Positions 1 through 10,799 are shown, counted from the first letter of the stretch. The stretch is DNA of 64,000 bases from Thuidium tamariscinum (GCA_947034885.2 OX344750.2:46661821-46725820); one strand, 5' to 3'. The notes: generated by a model not told the origin, from the letters alone. A program made the numbers and translations.

Positions 1-173
1 ATTACTTATGTTTTCAAAGAATTCTAGCATAGGTATGTATTTGTGATTCTAGGTCTTGCAAGTTGCAAAACCCACATAAGTGCAGTGTGGAAAAAACCAT
101 TGCCTGACCAAAAACAAGCAATGAAGCGCTCAAAAAGTAATACTTCAGATTCCTAAATGTGACCTTTACTAAA

Positions 174-500
174 ATTAAGCCCTAAAACCAACATTGTCTT
201 CATATACTTTTAAGTCCAATTGAAAGTGCTATAACTTTTGTACCCAATTTCCAAATTCAACAAAACTTGTCGGAAAATTTGCACACTCTCTTCTAGTTTG
301 TGTGATAAAATTTTTAGAACAATCTAAGTTACACTGATTACTTGGGAGTCAATGAAAGTTCACAAGTTCAATTTGAATTCACCAAACTGCATTGAGATGG
401 CTTCAACTTCAGTGGCCTGTATCTTTTTCATCAAATGTTAGTTTTCCAAAAAATGTGTTGGTTTATGTTTTCCTTGAAGCCTAATTATTGTCGTAAATTT
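174..500 (-). repeat. Partial copy of the 55.3-kb TTAA-type element
   Basis: Read on the minus strand, this stretch resembles the last third of the element at 55287-56261. Shared landmarks in the same order are CAGTTTGGTGAATTC, AACTTGTGAACTTT, GATTGACT-like text and a final AGCACTTTCAATTGGACTT. The terminal TTAACCCC-like end is decayed to ATTAAGCCCTAAAACC near 170-190. The copy abuts the broken SRA gene. Nothing else recognisable lies in 1-530. Confidence 0.55.
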
Positions 501-538
501 TTTTTATTTTTTTATTTTTTTAAACAAATGGAATTCCA

Positions 539-1393
539 TTGCAAAACACAGAGTACAAAGCAGCCAAGCCAAGCCAAGCCAAGCCAGTTCAATCCATTGC
601 TTCAGTCTGTCTAGCCTTGTTCCATATAGATGGCGACGGTCCTATTGCCACGCGAGATTTTCCTGAGGGTTGTGTGAGATTGCCGAGGAAAGTCACGAAG
701 AACCCCACAAGGCCACAACCAGCGGGAACTGTAGAGGAAGAGGCAATTTCAGACCCTAATGGAGCGGGAGCTTATGAGGTAGATGGAGAACTACCAAGAG
801 ATTTTGACCAGGTCAGTGTCAGGGATCAATTTTTGCAGCAGCGTGCTCTGTACTCCCGGATCTTACAACATTATCAAAAACTCAAGACGAGGGGTCAGTT
901 GCTTGGTAATCGGCCTGACTTGCAGGCAATGAAGCAGATGAATGAAGAAGGAAAATCTAATGAGTTTCAAAAGTTTGGTCACGTTCCCGGAATCGTAGTC
1001 GATGATCAATTTGAATTTTGGTCAGAAATGTTTGCCATTGGGTTGCACCGGCAAGTGCAAGGAGGGATTGCATGGGTTGAAGATCGAGGGGAGAAGGTGG
1101 CTTGCAGCGTGGTGATCTCAGGTGGTTACCGAGATGATGATGACCATGGGGAGACAGTCAAATACACTAGCGAGGGTGGAAACGATTACAAAGGTGACAA
1201 GCGGTTTTAAGGGGATCCAAAGCCCAAGAAAGGGAACAAAGCGCTTATTAACTCCTACAAACGTGGGGAAGTTGTTCGTTTGATTAGGGGCCATGATGTG
1301 GACGCTAGATGGAACAAAATGTATTCCTATGATGGATTGTACAAGGTGAAGCGTTACAACCTTGAGGTGGCACGAGATGGTCACAAGGTGTAA
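539..1393 (+). pseudogene. SUVH-type SRA (YDG) domain gene fragment, nonsense-interrupted
   Basis: The reading frame encodes the region before and through an SRA/YDG domain of the plant SUVH histone-methyltransferase family, which binds methylated cytosine in chromatin. Visible family motifs are FGHVPGIVVDDQF, GLHRQVQGGI, SVVISGGYRDD, YTSEGGNDYKG and, later, KGNKALINSY, VVRLIRGHD and YSYDGLYKV. A single TAA at 1208-1210 splits the SRA domain. The same frame stays open after it until the TAA at 1391-1393. No in-frame ATG precedes the domain, because a TAA sits at 521-523 and the frame opens on TTG. No pre-SET, SET or post-SET region follows. I infer a dead, truncated copy. Translation of the first part as a short SRA-less peptide is possible but unsupported. 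Confidence 0.8.
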
Positions 1394-1591
1394 ACATTGT
1401 CACAATTTAATTTTTGTTCATTATTTTTAAATACCATGAAACCAAGAAATCAAAAATCAATAAATCATAGTGACGTTTCTAATATGCGCATGAAAACTTG
1501 TATTACTTTCAAAGGTTCAAACAAACCATTTCCATTACAAGCTCCATGTACCATGAATATCTAAACACCTAAGTCTACATTCCTTGAATTT

Positions 1592-4500
1592 CTAAGGCTT
1601 GTAATCAACGTCTCCTCTCACCTCAGCTCCACTACTATGACCTCTTGAATCCCATTCCGAGTCTTCTTCATTACTTGTGCTATCCATACTATCGGATGAA
1701 GACTGTAGAGCTCGCTCTTTTCTTCCGGAAACTTGCTTTGATGCAAGCGATCTCTTGCGTCTACCCTTCTTTTTTTCTTTCACCATGTCTCTACCTCCTA
1801 GTGTAGACTTCCCAATCCCTTGTTCAAGACCATTAACCGGTTTCACTTTGCTTTGTGAGAAAGGTTCACATACATCAAGGGGGGTTCGACCTAGACTTTG
1901 CCGCTTCGATGGTGATTTTGAAAAGGCCTCCAGTATTCTTTTAGTTCTAGCTTTCTTGGACTCTTTCATTGCTGGTTGTCTTGCTTTTGATCCGCTTGGA
2001 ATGATGATCTCATTTGCGCCAAAAGAGAGTGATCGATCCGATGACTTCACCCAAGGTCGACCAAACATAGACTCCAATGTCTCATCTTCTTCTGGATCCT
2101 TATTTCCGTTGCGTAAACTACCGAGACCACCTAAACTTGCATTGCCGTTTTTGAATAGTATGCGTGGAGGACCGCTACGTGGGGGTAGGGTTGGATCTCG
2201 TACGAGGGGCTTCTTGCCTTTGCCAACATCAAATGACATGGGGCTCCCAGACTCCATCATACCTGCATCTACATATGTTGCTACTCCCCGTGCTTTACCT
2301 TTCTCGGTACTTGCAAGACAGCTTTTCTTACACGCCAATACTTCAACGAATGCAACACTTATATCACCAACATTTTTGTCCACCTTCACTCCACTGTCTC
2401 CCAAGTCGTTCTGTTTTCCAAGTTCTTCTGCTTCGACCCCTACTGGCGATGGACATTTAGAAATTGGAATCAATTCATCCGGGGTCGAAGTCCCACCGAT
2501 GTTCATCGTTGCCCCATTTCTCTCTTCCATTGCCACATTAGTGTCCCGGCTATGTGCTCGAACATTCTCACTACTCAATATTATAGTTCCATCCACAAAT
2601 TTAGCTTCTGATGGGACACCCTCATCATAGTCGTAATTCTCCTCGTCCTCTTCAAAATTGAAGACATCCAATGGATTGTCTTGAAAGTCTTCATCATTAT
2701 GATGAGGGTTTTGGGATGGTTCATCAACCAAACTAGTCACATTGTATTCCGCATCATATTCATCATCAAATAGGGGATCTCTCTCTTCACCATCGCCATG
2801 ATCTTCACCACCTTCATCCTCTGACATGGACTCTTCCATATCCACACTCTCGAATTGCTCTTCGTACCACTTCTTCTCATCATTTTCTTGAGATGCGGAA
2901 AGCACTTTAGTATTGGTGTACACATACACCAAATCTTGTGCTCTCTGTGGCGTCAACTTGTTTCGAGATTTGTTGTGAACAAATGAATAGCTACTCCAAT
3001 TTCGTTCACAAGAAGAGGAAGATACCGGTTGGGCCAAAATACGCTTGGCAATTGGAGCAATGAACTTCCCGCACACGCCCTCAAAATCCCACCAAGCATG
3101 TGCTGACAATTGTTGTTCGTTGGGGTCCAACATTTTGTGGAAAGGGGGTTCCCTATGTCGAAAGGCTACAAATTCCTTCACAACAGCGGCATACTGTTCT
3201 GTGGTACATACTTTCGTTAAAACACGCTTGCATGCATCCATTGCATCTTGATCATCAGCAAGCTCTTTGTCGTGAAGAAGATAGGGATTCAACAAAGCCC
3301 CTGCATAATGTAGATCTGTCTCTACCATCGCTCGCCGTTCATGAAAGGCTTCTTGTAGATGGATGGCTAAATCCAAGGACAAACTAAAAGGTGCTTCGTC
3401 CAACGACAAAATGTGCTTCTGTATTTTCTTCATGATATGTAGCACCTTCCCCATACATGGCCTTTTTGCATCCAAATCGCGTAGACCATGTACCACCGGA
3501 GCCGATAAATCCTTGAAATTTTGACAACGCCGCCAAAAATGCTCGTTCAAAATGATGTCCTTCACCCTTCGGCTCACATTGCAAGGATGAGTATTCCGCC
3601 CCAATGTTTTCACGTATTGTTCCCACTGTGGGTCCGTCACCGTTTGCTGTAACTTCCCCTTCCCCTTCAACATACGGTCCACCATGTTGTAATTGGAAGC
3701 AAACCGAGTTTCCACCGCCATCAACAACATGCAGTCCGGCGAGTACCTTCGAAATATTGCAAGAGGCATGTGCCTCTTTTTGAAGAATTTCACTACGTTA
3801 CGGGCATTGCCCACGACCTCCTCAATCCACCGTTCGTTGCCCCAATCTTTCAATAACAAATTCAGGGCATGGACCACGCAACCCTGGTAAAATATATGAG
3901 GGTACTTCAGAGATATCAAGTTGAATGCGGCTTCATTCACAGGCGCATTATCTGCGCTTATTTGTACTATTTTGTGAGGACCCACTTCTTCTATGAATTT
4001 TTCCAATATAGAGGCTAAATAGGCGGCATTCTTCTCTTTTCCTGTTGTATCCTCCGATCCTAGGAATTGCTCGCCTGCAGAAGACACGAGCATTGCATTT
4101 ACCAAAGGACGATTTGCCGCCGAAGTCCACCCATCAATAGACAATGTTGCTCCAAACTTCCTGATGCTGTCTTCTGTTCGCTTCTTCATATTCACTTTAA
4201 TGTCTGCCTTCGCTTGATCAAGCAACTTATGTCGTAATTCATGGTATGACGGTGGGGTATAGGGTTTGTGAAACTCAGCCGTTTTCTTCACCGCTTCTTT
4301 AAATGCTGCATTCCGTGCCACCGAAAATGGTATGTTCGCAGCATAAAAAAAATTAGCCCACACTGCATGCAATTTCCGTCTACTCGCTTCTTCGAAGCCA
4401 TCTCCTATCCGCCGCTGCACCAAAGGCCTACTAGTTGATCCTACCCTTGTGTCTCCTTCATCTGATGCTTGAGTACTGGCAAGTGCTCCAGAAGACACGC

Positions 4501-4861
4501 GGTTTAGGGTCTCTTTTGGTATTGTACAAGAATCTTCCGGTGTAAGACGTATTGGCGATGTCGAAGGTCTCTCATTTCCTGCATCATTTTCAACCGTGGC
4601 CTCCAATGTCCCGTTTCCACCCAAATTCTCGTTTTCACCTCTTCGTGGGATTATCCCCTTGCATTGACGAAATAGCTTCTGAACTTGGGATGTGAGTCGT
4701 GGACATAGACTGATTCCTCGATCACGAGACCCCGATGCACCTTCATAACCAAGATGGCTAAACATACGGCATGTTTTTTTGGCAAACACTAGGTTGCAGG
4801 CTTTGCATTGTACCTTCCCAACTGAAGGGGCGCCATACCAAGAAGACCAATCCTTGCTCAT
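1592..4861 (-). CDS. BED-finger hAT-family transposase-like protein with a long charged C-terminal tail
   Basis: A single uninterrupted frame encodes 1089 residues from ATG 4861. The open frame extends upstream only on a TTG, so the ATG giving MSKDWSSWYG is chosen. In order it shows a BED-like zinc finger (C19, C22, H36, C53), a linker, and a DUF659/hAT core with SIDGWTS (D243), ISADNAP (D304) and CVVH (C328, H331). The hAT dimerisation region follows at about 586-652, with the WWDFEG and SSCERNWSS motifs (E619). All expected acidic positions of a hAT catalytic core are therefore visible. Family members usually end soon after the dimerisation region. This one continues for about 430 residues, first strongly acidic and later rich in Lys, Arg and Ser. 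It may be an active autonomous transposase or a domesticated DNA-binding protein. I saw no clear terminal inverted repeats or 8-bp duplication. A GGACGG array with a TATA-like box lies 260-530 bp upstream. Confidence 0.85.
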   Translation of the reverse strand: MSKDWSSWYGAPSVGKVQCKACNLVFAKKTCRMFSHLGYEGASGSRDRGISLCPRLTSQVQKLFRQCKGIIPRRGENENLGGNGTLEATVENDAGNERPSTSPIRLTPEDSCTIPKETLNRVSSGALASTQASDEGDTRVGSTSRPLVQRRIGDGFEEASRRKLHAVWANFFYAANIPFSVARNAAFKEAVKKTAEFHKPYTPPSYHELRHKLLDQAKADIKVNMKKRTEDSIRKFGATLSIDGWTSAANRPLVNAMLVSSAGEQFLGSEDTTGKEKNAAYLASILEKFIEEVGPHKIVQISADNAPVNEAAFNLISLKYPHIFYQGCVVHALNLLLKDWGNERWIEEVVGNARNVVKFFKKRHMPLAIFRRYSPDCMLLMAVETRFASNYNMVDRMLKGKGKLQQTVTDPQWEQYVKTLGRNTHPCNVSRRVKDIILNEHFWRRCQNFKDLSAPVVHGLRDLDAKRPCMGKVLHIMKKIQKHILSLDEAPFSLSLDLAIHLQEAFHERRAMVETDLHYAGALLNPYLLHDKELADDQDAMDACKRVLTKVCTTEQYAAVVKEFVAFRHREPPFHKMLDPNEQQLSAHAWWDFEGVCGKFIAPIAKRILAQPVSSSSCERNWSSYSFVHNKSRNKLTPQRAQDLVYVYTNTKVLSASQENDEKKWYEEQFESVDMEESMSEDEGGEDHGDGEERDPLFDDEYDAEYNVTSLVDEPSQNPHHNDEDFQDNPLDVFNFEEDEENYDYDEGVPSEAKFVDGTIILSSENVRAHSRDTNVAMEERNGATMNIGGTSTPDELIPISKCPSPVGVEAEELGKQNDLGDSGVKVDKNVGDISVAFVEVLACKKSCLASTEKGKARGVATYVDAGMMESGSPMSFDVGKGKKPLVRDPTLPPRSGPPRILFKNGNASLGGLGSLRNGNKDPEEDETLESMFGRPWVKSSDRSLSFGANEIIIPSGSKARQPAMKESKKARTKRILEAFSKSPSKRQSLGRTPLDVCEPFSQSKVKPVNGLEQGIGKSTLGGRDMVKEKKKGRRKRSLASKQVSGRKERALQSSSDSMDSTSNEEDSEWDSRGHSSGAEVRGDVDYKP

Positions 4862-5118
4862 AATGATGAATTTTAAGTGCGTCTTTGGAACTTCAAATTC
4901 CAAGTGTAACCACAAAAAGGGTGAAGATCTCCGCAGGAATAAAAATCGTCAATAAAGTAACCGATATAGTTTGAAAGAAGCCTTGGAAACCAAAGCCCCC
5001 CTGACCACTGAACTATGCATTACCAAGCAAGGGACACAACCGAAATTGCAGCGCCTAGCCCTTGGAAATCTTAGCGTTCAGCTTTACAGGAGTGCTTGCG
5101 AATGACAATTTCTGGAAA

Positions 5119-5386
5119 CTTATACTCCTTAGTTCTAAGGTTGCTCTTCGTGACCGTTGCAACGGACGGGAGACAATCCCGATTGACACTGCGGACGGAA
5201 CAGCGGACCGAATTGCGGACGGCCCGACAGGGTACTCCGATCGGCGGACGGCGAGCGGTCACGGACGGACCCCCCTCGGATGCCCACCAAGAGGCGGACG
5301 GGTCTAGCGGACAGCCACCACGAGGCGGACGGCCCCCGATCGGACGGCCCCACGAGGCGGACGGCCTACATCGGACGGCCTACATC
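5119..5386 (-). promoter_or_regulatory. GGACGG array and TATA-like box upstream of the hAT-like gene
   Basis: About ten GGACGG hexamers on the + strand, often written CGGACGGCC and spaced irregularly, fill 5152-5386 in otherwise AT-rich DNA. On the gene-sense strand a GTATAAG box (5119-5125) lies between the array and the ATG, about 260 bp before it. Three other intronless genes in the window have the same arrangement, so I infer a promoter region. The distal edge meets a transposon copy beginning near 5384. Confidence 0.55.
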
Positions 5387-6280
5387 CCAAAGGACCAAGA
5401 GTGCACTTGGGGGACTTCAAGAATTTGGGCAGTTACTTGTCACTTCAATTTTGAACGAATTCGCTAGAAATTTTCACATAACTCAGATAGAAAACTTGAT
5501 TAGCTCTGTGGGAATATTATTCTTTTCCAATTGGTGACCATGAGCAAAAGTTATGCCATCTTCAATATCATTTTCATGTCGCCGGGAAGAAAAAAATCAT
5601 CAAAAACTTCAGAATTAAAAAAATAATTTTTTTTTCTAATTGATTTTATTTTTGTCTACAAGACTACAAGTGAAGCTTTGATTCATTCAATTTGGATTAG
5701 TGATGTGAAAGTCATGAACAATCTTGTTTTTTAGACAATGTAAGCATGTTTTTAAAAAAATAAATTTAGGATTCACTTGTGAATGCAATTTCCACAATTT
5801 TCAATAAAAAATTGTTGGGCAAGGTTGTTTTTGCTTGCCAAAACAATTTCACCATTCAGATTATAGTGTTTCAATTCAATGTATGAAATCTTTGCAATTT
5901 ACTTTCTCTTTCAATCTTGGACCTACATGTACTTGACAATTTTTTAAAGAATGAAAAAACACACTTTTGTTGCTGAATTTGTTTTCCTGAGCTGTTACCT
6001 CAATTTCTCAATAGAAAAAAGTTTAAATTCAAGGTCTGTAGTGCAAAAAAATTACAGAAATGGAGGACAAAGTCATTTGCATTTGCAAACTCAAGTTCAA
6101 AAAAACATTGTTTTCCAACTTTGAATGCTCATATTAGGGTCAAACTTCATGAAATTTCCACCACATTGGATACAACTTCTGTGAAAATCTGAAAGAAAAA
6201 CCCAAAAAAAAACCCATTCATAATGAGTTGTTCGATATTCCTATGTTCCAAAAAACCCAGTTGGGTCTTTAAGGGCTTTC
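5384..6280 (+). repeat. TTAA-type element, copy A (decayed)
   Basis: The left end reads CCCAAAGGACCAAGAGTGC and continues with GGGGGACTTCAAGAATT, matching the outer 60 bp of the better copy at 48577-49507 read on the minus strand. Internal landmarks include AAGCTTTGATTCATTCAATT and GTGAAAGTCATGAACAATC. The right end decays to TTGGGTCTTTAAGGGCTTT. The outer TTAA is lost at the left, where the GGACGG array begins. Confidence 0.65.
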
Positions 6281-6851
6281 AATTATATTTAAATTGTTAT
6301 TACAAATTTACAACTGGACTTCAAACATCTTAAACTTTGTTTTAGAGACAACAAATCACAAAAGACTTTCTTGTAGACTAAATTGAACTTGGTTTCTTTA
6401 AACTCTTCAAGATCATGGTAATTTCAAAAGCATTTGGAAAAAAATATGGAATGATCAAAAATGAATTTATGAAGTTCTACAGTGAACATAGTAATTTTAT
6501 TTTTTTTCCTGCATGGCTCCTACCTTCATTCACATATCCCATTCTCTTCTAGAATTAAAATTAGCCTTTTGCATCATCAAACAAAAACATCTTCATATAT
6601 GATCAATTGATCATATGATGGTACATGTCAGACTTCAACTAAAATAAAACTCTTGAATATATATACACATTTGCAACTCTGTATTTTACACTTATTTTTG
6701 TATTGATAAAAAAAATACAAACCATACTATACCTACTATGAATGATTTGCAATGAATCTCCGAAAGATTCAAAGTTAAAACAAGTCCTCCGTAATATAAT
6801 ATCTAACAGCTAATAAAAGATCCACTTCTACTAAATCTTTTCACGAATACC
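6281..6851. other. AT-rich 3' flank, no feature recognised
   Basis: This is AT-rich sequence downstream of the RING-H2 gene. I see no coding exon, clear repeat end or structured RNA here. It presumably includes the 3' untranslated region and polyadenylation region of that gene. Confidence 0.5.
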
Positions 6852-9800
6852 CTACGGTGTAACACGAGATGGACCCTCTCTATCCCTAAGTCTTGCACTT
6901 GTACGGCGAGTGTGAGGACCGGGGCTTCCGTCGCCAGTGGACCCTCTCGAAGCCACTGCCATATCAACAGCATTGAATTGTCTTTTTGTTTCTGGAGAGA
7001 AGTCATCCTCATCTTCCACCCTCCGCTTATTCTTTCGCTTCTGAGGCAGATCCACTTCATGTGCCTTTAATGCTTCCAAGGCATCATCTACTGAAGCTAC
7101 CATTAAGTTCAGTGTTACATTGACATCTCCAACGGAAAACCAGTGCGGGCCGGGGCCATCTCCTCCCACTAAAAATTTTCGAAAAGACATTATGGCCTCG
7201 CTCATCCTCCTGTCAAAAGCCCCTGCCACTTCCACAATTGACTGTGAGGAGTTGGAATCCCCGTCTAACTCTACAAGAGCTCGAACCTGCGCAGCTTCTT
7301 CCAACTTTGACAGGAAGAGGGCCCTCCCTATCAATGTGTGATTGTACGCCCCGTATCGCTCTTGCAACTCTTTTGTATGCTCCACATCCACCCAATTGCC
7401 ATCTGGTCCTTTGTTCACTTCCTTCTCTGGAAATCGAAAGAACTTGTGATGGTCTATGCTCCAATGCCCACCCATGCCGCGACAAAACAATTCGCGAGCT
7501 TCGGGATCTTCAATACCCCTTGCTCGCAATTCCACGTGTCGATCTTGGGTCATCCACACAAAGGGATCTAGCGGCACCATTGCCTCTTCGTACAACCCAT
7601 GCTTCTCTTCCAATGAATCCCACGTGAGAGGTTTTCCCCAATGCATATAATTTTGGAAGTAAAACGGGGCTTGATCAAGTGGAAGGGTCCATCGATTGTA
7701 TTCGTGACTAGGGGGCATACATTCCAAGGTCCCAACCATTTCGTAAAACCTTGAACTCAAAGGAGAACGACACTCCGGACAAACCGAGCGAACGAGTGAG
7801 GCTTTGATTATGCACGTCACATGGAAAGTGTGACGACATTGGCCCATAGTTAGGGCTCCCTCGGGACCAAATGGACCTTGACAAATGCTGCATTTACCTT
7901 CCAAGATCCCTCGAGAAGTGTGAGAAGCATGCACCACTGTCTTCTCATTGTCCTTGATGTGTGCCGAAAGAGTGTTGTACGGAACCCAACCTTCTTCTAC
8001 CTCCAAGGCCCAATTGATGTGGGGTGATTCTTCTTTCTTTGTGTGATTCAACCGCTCGAACATCGCGTCCATGTCTCCCCAACATGTGATTTCTGTAGTC
8101 CCCTTCGGATGTGTTTCAAACCTCTTCCTCATACTCATCAGTGAAGATTCTACTATTTGCTGTTGCTCATCCGATTTTCCAGCCAATTTGAGAAGCCCTT
8201 TCATTGCTCGCGAAACTACAGTTGGTTTGTCTTCTAGTTTTTGAATCCATGCCAACCATCGATCGTCTTTGGTACTCTTTGGAAGGGAGTCATCCAATCG
8301 AAGAACATGCTCTAGTCGTTGCAATTCACTCTGCAAAGACGCGTTTTCTTCGGTGAGCTTCTCCACTTTCTGCTTCAATTCATCAACTTCATGGCATTCT
8401 GTTTGAATGGGAGCATCTTGAAATGAAGTTTTGCGATTTTCAATGGCCACTAGAGGTGTCACTTCATGTATCTTTTTTTTCTCATCGCCACTAAAATGCT
8501 TAGCTCCATCTCCTTCCTTAGCTTCGGTGAACTCACCTTTTTTGATCACGTCCTTCAATTTCTCAACTTCTGACTCCAAATCTTTAATACGATCACTTTG
8601 CCATTTCACAGTTGCAACTTGAAATTGTGCCGTATTCTTAGAAGTCCTCAATTGCTCTACCATTTCGTTTGAGGTTCCCTTCAATTCTTTCTGCAAGGCC
8701 AGCAGTTTTGTATTCTCTTCCAAGAAGGCCACCAATTGGCGCTTGTCCTCGAAGCGCTCGTCCAAAAACGGTAACAAGGACTCGGTGAACTTATGAAACG
8801 TCAATGCACTTGCCAACAATTCAGGTGACAATTTTGCAAACTCCTGTGCCACCTCTGTAAGTTGCGGAGATACTTCAGTTACAAATCGACCTAGAGTTGC
8901 CAATGTCACTTGGATTTCAGCAACAGTTGCCCAACTGTGACGATTGGCTTCACCTTGGGTTGCAATGCTTGTGGTGGCCTCACTTGTCTCTTTTGACCGG
9001 TTTAGGTCAAGAAGGTGAGACCCAAACATAACTGAACCCTCCAACAACCGTTCCAGCTCTGCGGCATTCGGCATGTTCGAAAGAGCCTCCAATTGTGATG
9101 TGTTCAATGTGGACAAATGCGGGTATTGGCTGAGGATGACTTCAACATCGATGACTACTTCTTTTCCTTTTCCCTGAGACGCCTCTCCATTTTTTTTGGC
9201 GGTAGCTGCTTCAATTCTGGCGCTCTGTACGGGGCTGGAAACGCTCGGTTTGCTCAAACATGATGGTTTAGGGTTTAGCCCGAAGATGTCGAGAGCATTA
9301 CTGTCAATAATATCATGAATTGTAGCATTGGCCTCAGCAACTTCTCCCTCGGCTACCTCTTCCGTATCTTCAGTACCTTCACATCGAGCCAATGGGGGCC
9401 CACCTTCTTTCTTCCCACTCTGAATATCTTCAAGAATGCCCTGTTCAGCCACCGTCGTAACATTTGGTGTGCATATTAAATCTGTAGGAGGAGTTGCAAA
9501 CACTTCTCCTTCCACACCTTCACCTTCAGTATCTTCCATTGTCCTCAAAGTGTGTGTAGGCTCACTAGGCTGCAAGCGTGGTCCATCACTTGGTACCTCT
9601 GAGACTTTTGTTTCAATTTTTCTAGTATTTTTTAATACTCTTTTGGGCTTCGGTACCTCACTTGGCCCTCCTTGAGGATTGTACAAATCGGGAATGTCTT
9701 TTCCATTCATTTCTTGTACAAATGGAGTTTGTGCTGTCGTCGGATACGTGCTCCAATCCACCTTGCGTTCCAATATCAATTCTGCATACACCATAGAAGC

Positions 9801-10169
9801 CAAGCTGTAGTTTATGTACCCTTTACTCATTGCTTTCTTTCCAAAGAGGGCCCGCCAAACCTCCAAAGCGCGATGCACAAAATGCGCGTTGTTGCAGTTG
9901 GTGGGTTTGCAAAAAAATCCACGTGTATGAAGTTCATGGGCCTCCCTAGGCCACAACTTGTCAATGTGATACATTTTCACGTATTTTTTGCACATTTTTG
10001 AAGACCAATACGGTGCTGCCTCATCTTCCCATCCGTTTTCCGCTTTGATGTTTGGGTCATCCAAAATCTCATAATGTAATTCGTGACTGGCGCCCTTTGG
10101 CTTATGCCTTCGATTGTCACCACCCGCTGGATTTATTCCCCCACCACGTTTTTCACCCTCACTTGCCAT
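6852..10169 (-). CDS. Coiled-coil RING-H2 protein with an unrecognised N-terminal domain
   Basis: One open frame encodes 1105 residues from ATG 10169 (MASEGEKRGG). The frame is open for 40 more codons upstream but starts only on TTG, and that stretch looks like leader. Residues about 55-142 form a domain shared with the gene at 20255-21334, with CKKYVKM, HFVHR and KVDW in common. A low-complexity acidic linker follows. Coiled-coil heptads occur near 475-545 and 594-624 (for example KVEKLTEENASLQSEL). A RING-H2 finger has C760, C763, C778, H780, H783, C786, C797 and C800. The following 300 residues I do not recognise, and the tail is basic. RING-H2 fingers usually recruit E2 enzymes, so an E3 ubiquitin ligase is the natural inference. 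Substrate and pathway are unknown. No introns are apparent. A GGACGG array with a TATA-like box lies 160-410 bp upstream. Confidence 0.8.
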   Translation of the reverse strand: MASEGEKRGGGINPAGGDNRRHKPKGASHELHYEILDDPNIKAENGWEDEAAPYWSSKMCKKYVKMYHIDKLWPREAHELHTRGFFCKPTNCNNAHFVHRALEVWRALFGKKAMSKGYINYSLASMVYAELILERKVDWSTYPTTAQTPFVQEMNGKDIPDLYNPQGGPSEVPKPKRVLKNTRKIETKVSEVPSDGPRLQPSEPTHTLRTMEDTEGEGVEGEVFATPPTDLICTPNVTTVAEQGILEDIQSGKKEGGPPLARCEGTEDTEEVAEGEVAEANATIHDIIDSNALDIFGLNPKPSCLSKPSVSSPVQSARIEAATAKKNGEASQGKGKEVVIDVEVILSQYPHLSTLNTSQLEALSNMPNAAELERLLEGSVMFGSHLLDLNRSKETSEATTSIATQGEANRHSWATVAEIQVTLATLGRFVTEVSPQLTEVAQEFAKLSPELLASALTFHKFTESLLPFLDERFEDKRQLVAFLEENTKLLALQKELKGTSNEMVEQLRTSKNTAQFQVATVKWQSDRIKDLESEVEKLKDVIKKGEFTEAKEGDGAKHFSGDEKKKIHEVTPLVAIENRKTSFQDAPIQTECHEVDELKQKVEKLTEENASLQSELQRLEHVLRLDDSLPKSTKDDRWLAWIQKLEDKPTVVSRAMKGLLKLAGKSDEQQQIVESSLMSMRKRFETHPKGTTEITCWGDMDAMFERLNHTKKEESPHINWALEVEEGWVPYNTLSAHIKDNEKTVVHASHTSRGILEGKCSICQGPFGPEGALTMGQCRHTFHVTCIIKASLVRSVCPECRSPLSSRFYEMVGTLECMPPSHEYNRWTLPLDQAPFYFQNYMHWGKPLTWDSLEEKHGLYEEAMVPLDPFVWMTQDRHVELRARGIEDPEARELFCRGMGGHWSIDHHKFFRFPEKEVNKGPDGNWVDVEHTKELQERYGAYNHTLIGRALFLSKLEEAAQVRALVELDGDSNSSQSIVEVAGAFDRRMSEAIMSFRKFLVGGDGPGPHWFSVGDVNVTLNLMVASVDDALEALKAHEVDLPQKRKNKRRVEDEDDFSPETKRQFNAVDMAVASRGSTGDGSPGPHTRRTSARLRDREGPSRVTP

Positions 10170-10312
10170 GACTTTGAGTCCACCACTGTCGGGAAATGAA
10201 AAATCAGTTTGATCACCCAACTCTCCACCTCGTAGGATACAACTGGCACAATGAAGCAACAGTAGAACATCCGACAAGGTTGAACCCAATAATGGAGAGG
10301 AGTGAAAGAAAT

Positions 10313-10575
10313 CCGTCCGCCGTCCGCCCTTATACCCGTCCGACCCCGAACCTAACTGGGGTCGGCACCGACCGTCCGCCCGAACGACGCGAAGCGGCCA
10401 CGAGGGCGGACAGTCCGCCGCCGTCCGCTCTCGACCCTAGAAGCGCCGCCGAAGCTCCCGTCCGCACGCCCAAACCTAGTCCGCCGTCCGCAGTAGCGGT
10501 CCTCCCGTCCGCAGGTGCGGAGGCGCTGTGCGCCGTCCGCGCGTCCGCCGGTGCCGTCCGCGCGTCCGATGGCTC
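10313..10575 (-). promoter_or_regulatory. CCGTCC (GGACGG) array with TATA-like box upstream of the RING-H2 gene
   Basis: Around nine CCGTCC hexamers on the + strand, mostly as CCGTCCGC, lie in a GC-rich island. On the gene-sense strand this reads GCGGACGG. The box GGGTATAAGGGCGGACGG (GTATAAG at 10329-10335) lies inside the array, 162 bp before the chosen ATG. A start site about 30 bp downstream of it would exclude the TTG-initiated extension of the frame, which supports ATG 10169. Confidence 0.55.
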
Positions 10576-10799
10576 TGTAAACTCGCGTTTAAGCCTGGGA
10601 TTCTCCTGTGCGTGTGTCCTCGGATTCGAAGTCCGCCAGCAAAGCAAACAGCGCGCAATGAGGAATTCACTAATTCAGGATAGGGATCCAATGTTCAAGT
10701 TATTTAAATTTAGTTCTTGTAAAATTATAGAAGGAATTTAAAGCAAGCAATGGTAATATGTACAATTTTTTTATATTTCTGAGACTTTCTCAAGGTCAA
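10576..10799. other. Transition from GC-rich array to AT-rich DNA, nothing recognised
   Basis: The sequence passes from the GC-rich promoter island into AT-rich DNA. It includes a GTCCGCCAGCAAAGC remnant near 10630 that may be the last trace of the array. I see no gene. Confidence 0.4.

Noticed and set aside
1677-2630. Long plus-strand open frame antisense to the hAT-like gene
   Set aside because: It lies wholly opposite the tail of the minus-strand gene, shows no domain, and its codons mirror the real frame. It is a shadow frame.
6852-7000. Alternative start of the RING-H2 frame at 10289
   Set aside because: The extra 40 codons open on TTG and would begin very near the start site predicted from the TATA-like box. 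ATG 10169 is the first true start codon.
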